This document shows positions 61,824 through 64,000 of a DNA stretch of 64,000 bases, piece after piece; the first letter of the stretch is position 1; each line of letters begins with the position of its first letter. Both the position numbers and the translations under genes were made by a program. The notes under the pieces are model-generated. The model made no database searches, was not told where the DNA came from, and was given only the letters and a program-made list of their open reading frames with translations. This DNA is from Paratissierella segnis (GTDB taxonomy: Bacteria > Bacillota > Clostridia > Tissierellales > Tissierellaceae), in contig NZ_JACRTG010000016.1 in assembly GCF_014385195.1 (NCBI RefSeq), positions 124,001 to 188,000 on the forward strand, given 5' to 3'.

Positions 61824-61871
61824 GACTTGCGTAAAAAATAATAAAATATTTTCTTCGCAAGTCATTTTTTT
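61824..61871 (+). terminator. intrinsic terminator inside the catabolic cluster
   Basis: GACTTGCG pairs with CGCAAGTC over a 24-nt loop and is followed by ATTTTTTT. It may lower expression of the FAD enzyme gene relative to the transporter. Confidence 0.7.
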
Positions 61872-61895
61872 AAGATAGAAGAAAGGATGTGTCAT

Positions 61896-63581
61896 ATGAG
61901 AACAATTAATACAGATGTTCTAATTATTGGCGGTGGTGGAGCAGCATTAAGAGCTGCAATTGAAGCATCAAGGTCGGGAGTACAGGTAACATTAGTACTT
62001 AAGGATAAATTAGGTAAAAGTGGGGCTACTGCATTTCAAGTTTCTGAAATGGCGGGCTATAATTCACCTGATGGTGTGGAAGATAAATTGGATAATCCTG
62101 AGAGTTACTTTGAAGATATGGTAAGTGCGGGAAAAGGAATGGCTGATCCCAAATTGGCTCAGATAGTTGCAGAAAATGCTGAAAGTTCAGTTCAGGAGTT
62201 AGATGATTGGGGTGTAGAATTTAAAAAGAATCCGAATGGAGATTATTATGCCTTCTTAAGTTGCTTTTCAACTAAGGCACGAACTCATGTTATAAAAGGT
62301 CATGGAGAACCAATTATAAAGGCAATGATAAACAATCTCTCAGATGATATAAATATTTTAGATCAAACTACTGCTCTCAGGCTATTAGTTAATGAAGGAG
62401 AATGTCTGGGAGTATATGCTCTAGAAGAAAAAGGTGAAGAATTGCTTATATTATCTAAAGCAACAATTTTGGCAACCGGCGGAGCAGGACAATTATTTGA
62501 GAAAAATATGAACCCTTATGATATTACCGGAGATGGATATGCTCTAGGATATCTGGCGGGAGCTGATATTGTTAATATGGAATTTATGCAAGTCGGAATT
62601 GGAATCAGCTATCCCTTAACAAGTTTGATAAATGCCTATATTTGGGGCGGACATCCGGATTTGACAGATATCAATGGGAAGAGTATCTTTGATGGAAGAA
62701 TCCCAAATATATTGAAGAAAAATGATATCTTAGATGCACACCAACATCATTTTCCATTTAGTACAAGCGATGATTCAAAATATCTTGAGATATGCATTCA
62801 GAAAACAATTTTAGATAAAGTAGCAACAACAAATGGCGGTGTTTTATGCGACTTCACAAATATGACACATGAATATGTACAGTCTTGTACAAACAAATTT
62901 GGATTACATGAGATGTGGCCTATTGCATATAAGTTTTTATTATCCAGAGGAGTAGATTTATTGAAAAACCCGGTAGAGCTTTCATGTTTTGCACATGCAG
63001 TCAATGGAGGACTAAAGATTAACGAACAAGCCAAAACAACGGTAAATAGACTTTTTGCAATAGGAGAGACTGCCGGTGGACCTCATGGTGCAGATAGGCT
63101 TGGTGGAAATATGATGCTTACTTGTCAAGTATTCGGTAAGATTGCAGGTAGGGAAGCTGGAAAACTTGCAAAAGATGATAAATTTAATAAATATGATAAC
63201 AATATGTTCAACGCTGATATAGATGAAGTAAAACAGATTTTATATAAAGATATAGACGTTAAATCATTCAAAGATAAAATCAAAAAATTAAATCAAAGAT
63301 ATTTACTGATTTTAAGAAGTGGAGAAGGGTTATTATTATTAAAAGAAAATTTGAAAGGACTTATGAAAGACTTGATATCAAGTCCTGCAGGGGATAAGCC
63401 TGAAATACAAAATGTAGAAATATATCATATGATTATAACATCATTATTAATGACAAGAGCAGCTGAAATGCGAAAAGAAAGTCGAGGAAGCCATTATAGA
63501 GAAGATATTCCTACGCTAAAAGATGAATATTCTAAGCCTAATATATTAAATAATGAATTATTTAACTTATTTGAATTATAA
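61896..63581 (+). CDS. FAD-dependent oxidoreductase (succinate dehydrogenase/fumarate reductase flavoprotein family)
   Basis: A 561-aa soluble flavoprotein. ATG 61896 is preferred over 61887 because AAAGGATG overlaps the latter. The FAD motif is DVLIIGGGGAALRAAIEASR (about 6-25), followed by GKSGATAFQVSEMAGYNSPD, ATILATGGAGQLFEKNMNPY and GETAGGPHGADRLGGNMMLT, typical of the family. There is no signal peptide and no haem. It could oxidise or reduce a C-C bond of the CoA-linked or free acid substrate. The C-terminus is helical, as in aspartate oxidase and SdhA. Confidence 0.88.
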   Translation: MRTINTDVLIIGGGGAALRAAIEASRSGVQVTLVLKDKLGKSGATAFQVSEMAGYNSPDGVEDKLDNPESYFEDMVSAGKGMADPKLAQIVAENAESSVQELDDWGVEFKKNPNGDYYAFLSCFSTKARTHVIKGHGEPIIKAMINNLSDDINILDQTTALRLLVNEGECLGVYALEEKGEELLILSKATILATGGAGQLFEKNMNPYDITGDGYALGYLAGADIVNMEFMQVGIGISYPLTSLINAYIWGGHPDLTDINGKSIFDGRIPNILKKNDILDAHQHHFPFSTSDDSKYLEICIQKTILDKVATTNGGVLCDFTNMTHEYVQSCTNKFGLHEMWPIAYKFLLSRGVDLLKNPVELSCFAHAVNGGLKINEQAKTTVNRLFAIGETAGGPHGADRLGGNMMLTCQVFGKIAGREAGKLAKDDKFNKYDNNMFNADIDEVKQILYKDIDVKSFKDKIKKLNQRYLLILRSGEGLLLLKENLKGLMKDLISSPAGDKPEIQNVEIYHMIITSLLMTRAAEMRKESRGSHYREDIPTLKDEYSKPNILNNELFNLFEL

Positions 63582-63655
63582 AAACGTGAAAATTTCAAGA
63601 ATATAGTTAAAATCCTAAAAGTTCATGTAATCTTCAGATAGAATACACTTCTTAC

Positions 63656-63693
63656 GGATGCAGTTTAGTGTTATGCTGCATCTGTATTTTTAT
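63656..63693 (+). terminator. intrinsic terminator
   Basis: GGATGCAG pairs with CTGCATCTG around a 12-nt loop, followed by TATTTTTAT. Confidence 0.7.
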
Positions 63694-63825
63694 AAACCGG
63701 TGCTGTGAAAGTGTGAATTGCTTCGCCCTACTTGATTTTTAAATTCGTTAACTTGTATTTAAAAAATCTTGTGATACAATTTTAAATATAAATTATATGA
63801 AATATAAGTAGGGAATGATTTTAAA

Positions 63826-64000
63826 ATGGCTAAAATCTTGATATGTGATGATGAAAAAGGGCTGCGGACTGTAATAAAAAGATATGCTACATTTGAGGGT
63901 TATGATGTCATGGAAGCAGGAGACGGAATGGAGGCAGTTGAACTTTGCAGAAATAATGTTTTTGATATTATAATTATGGATGTTATGATGCCGGAATTAG
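63826..64000 (+). CDS. response regulator, receiver domain (partial, runs off the end)
   Basis: ATG 63826 opens MAKILICDDEKGLRTVIKRY, with the acidic Asp8-Asp9-Glu10, and FDIIIMDVMMPEL with the phosphoacceptor Asp at about residue 52. This is the OmpR-type receiver start. The DNA-binding domain lies beyond the window. Confidence 0.85.
   Translation, partial: MAKILICDDEKGLRTVIKRYATFEGYDVMEAGDGMEAVELCRNNVFDIIIMDVMMPEL

Noticed and set aside
1..64000. tRNA and rRNA genes
   Set aside because: I saw no cloverleaf with TTCGA-type T-loop and CCA-proximal stem, and no 16S/23S/5S signature sequence; short or divergent ones could be missed by eye.

Overview
The window is AT-rich DNA from an endospore-forming, anaerobic-type member of the Bacillota (Clostridia or Tissierellia). 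The grounds are a GerA/GerC/GerB germinant-receptor operon, a collagen-like exosporium-type protein, T-box and SAM riboswitches, an S-layer-homology protein, low-GC codon use, AGGAGG ribosome sites and TTG/GTG starts. I cannot name a species. I saw no rRNA, tRNA or CRISPR array.

Layout. (1) 0-19.2 kb is an accessory region that is decaying and rearranged. It holds broken LysR, GcvT-like, hydrolase, RhuM/IS110, DUF6429, isoprenylcysteine-methyltransferase-like and zinc-finger genes. Among these sit intact cargo genes: Fic, pRiA4b-ORF3-like, RhuM, a HEPN-like protein, methyltransferases, GNAT acetyltransferases, a P-loop kinase and an XRE regulator. Several short dispersed repeats recur here, and one GNAT gene has an erm-type leader peptide with a hairpin that masks its ribosome site. 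(2) 19.3-22.7 kb is a compact TetR-controlled divergent module: flavodoxin, a Pyr4-type membrane terpene cyclase homologue, and two paralogous proteins of unknown function. It is bracketed by a 6168-bp-spaced direct duplication of an XRE gene. (3) 22.8-27.8 kb carries a surface protein, a small membrane protein, a deleted YoaP-like gene and an ogt/ada-alkA alkylation-repair pair. (4) 27.9-40 kb is a cell-surface, signalling and sporulation block: secreted proteins, an AgrC-like kinase, a LytTR regulator, the collagen-like protein, the ger operon and azlCD.

The most notable finding is in block 4. Three genes (a secreted protein, an SLH protein and an AP2-domain protein) each have a 9-bp direct repeat spaced exactly 21 bp, placed 24-25 bp ahead of a -10 box. 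This is the geometry of a LytTR operator. The kinase and regulator lie 9 kb apart, each behind the same 40-bp inverted repeat. The kinase locus keeps only the tail of a regulator gene, and the regulator locus appears to keep only the first codons of a kinase. This looks like a duplicated regulator-kinase operon that was split by reciprocal loss.

(5) 40-64 kb is more ordinary: a MATE pump, class I aldolase, a T-box-controlled (TGC, Cys) cysteine ABC transporter, an XRE regulator, a DUF1002 protein, a divergent tetracycline ribosomal-protection gene with leader peptide and attenuator, an SDR, PhzF, two IclR regulators, and a catabolic operon (CoA-transferase, enoyl-CoA hydratase, ribose-type ABC transporter, FAD oxidoreductase). 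The window ends inside an OmpR-type response regulator. All calls come from reading the sequence without database searches; family names rest on remembered motifs.
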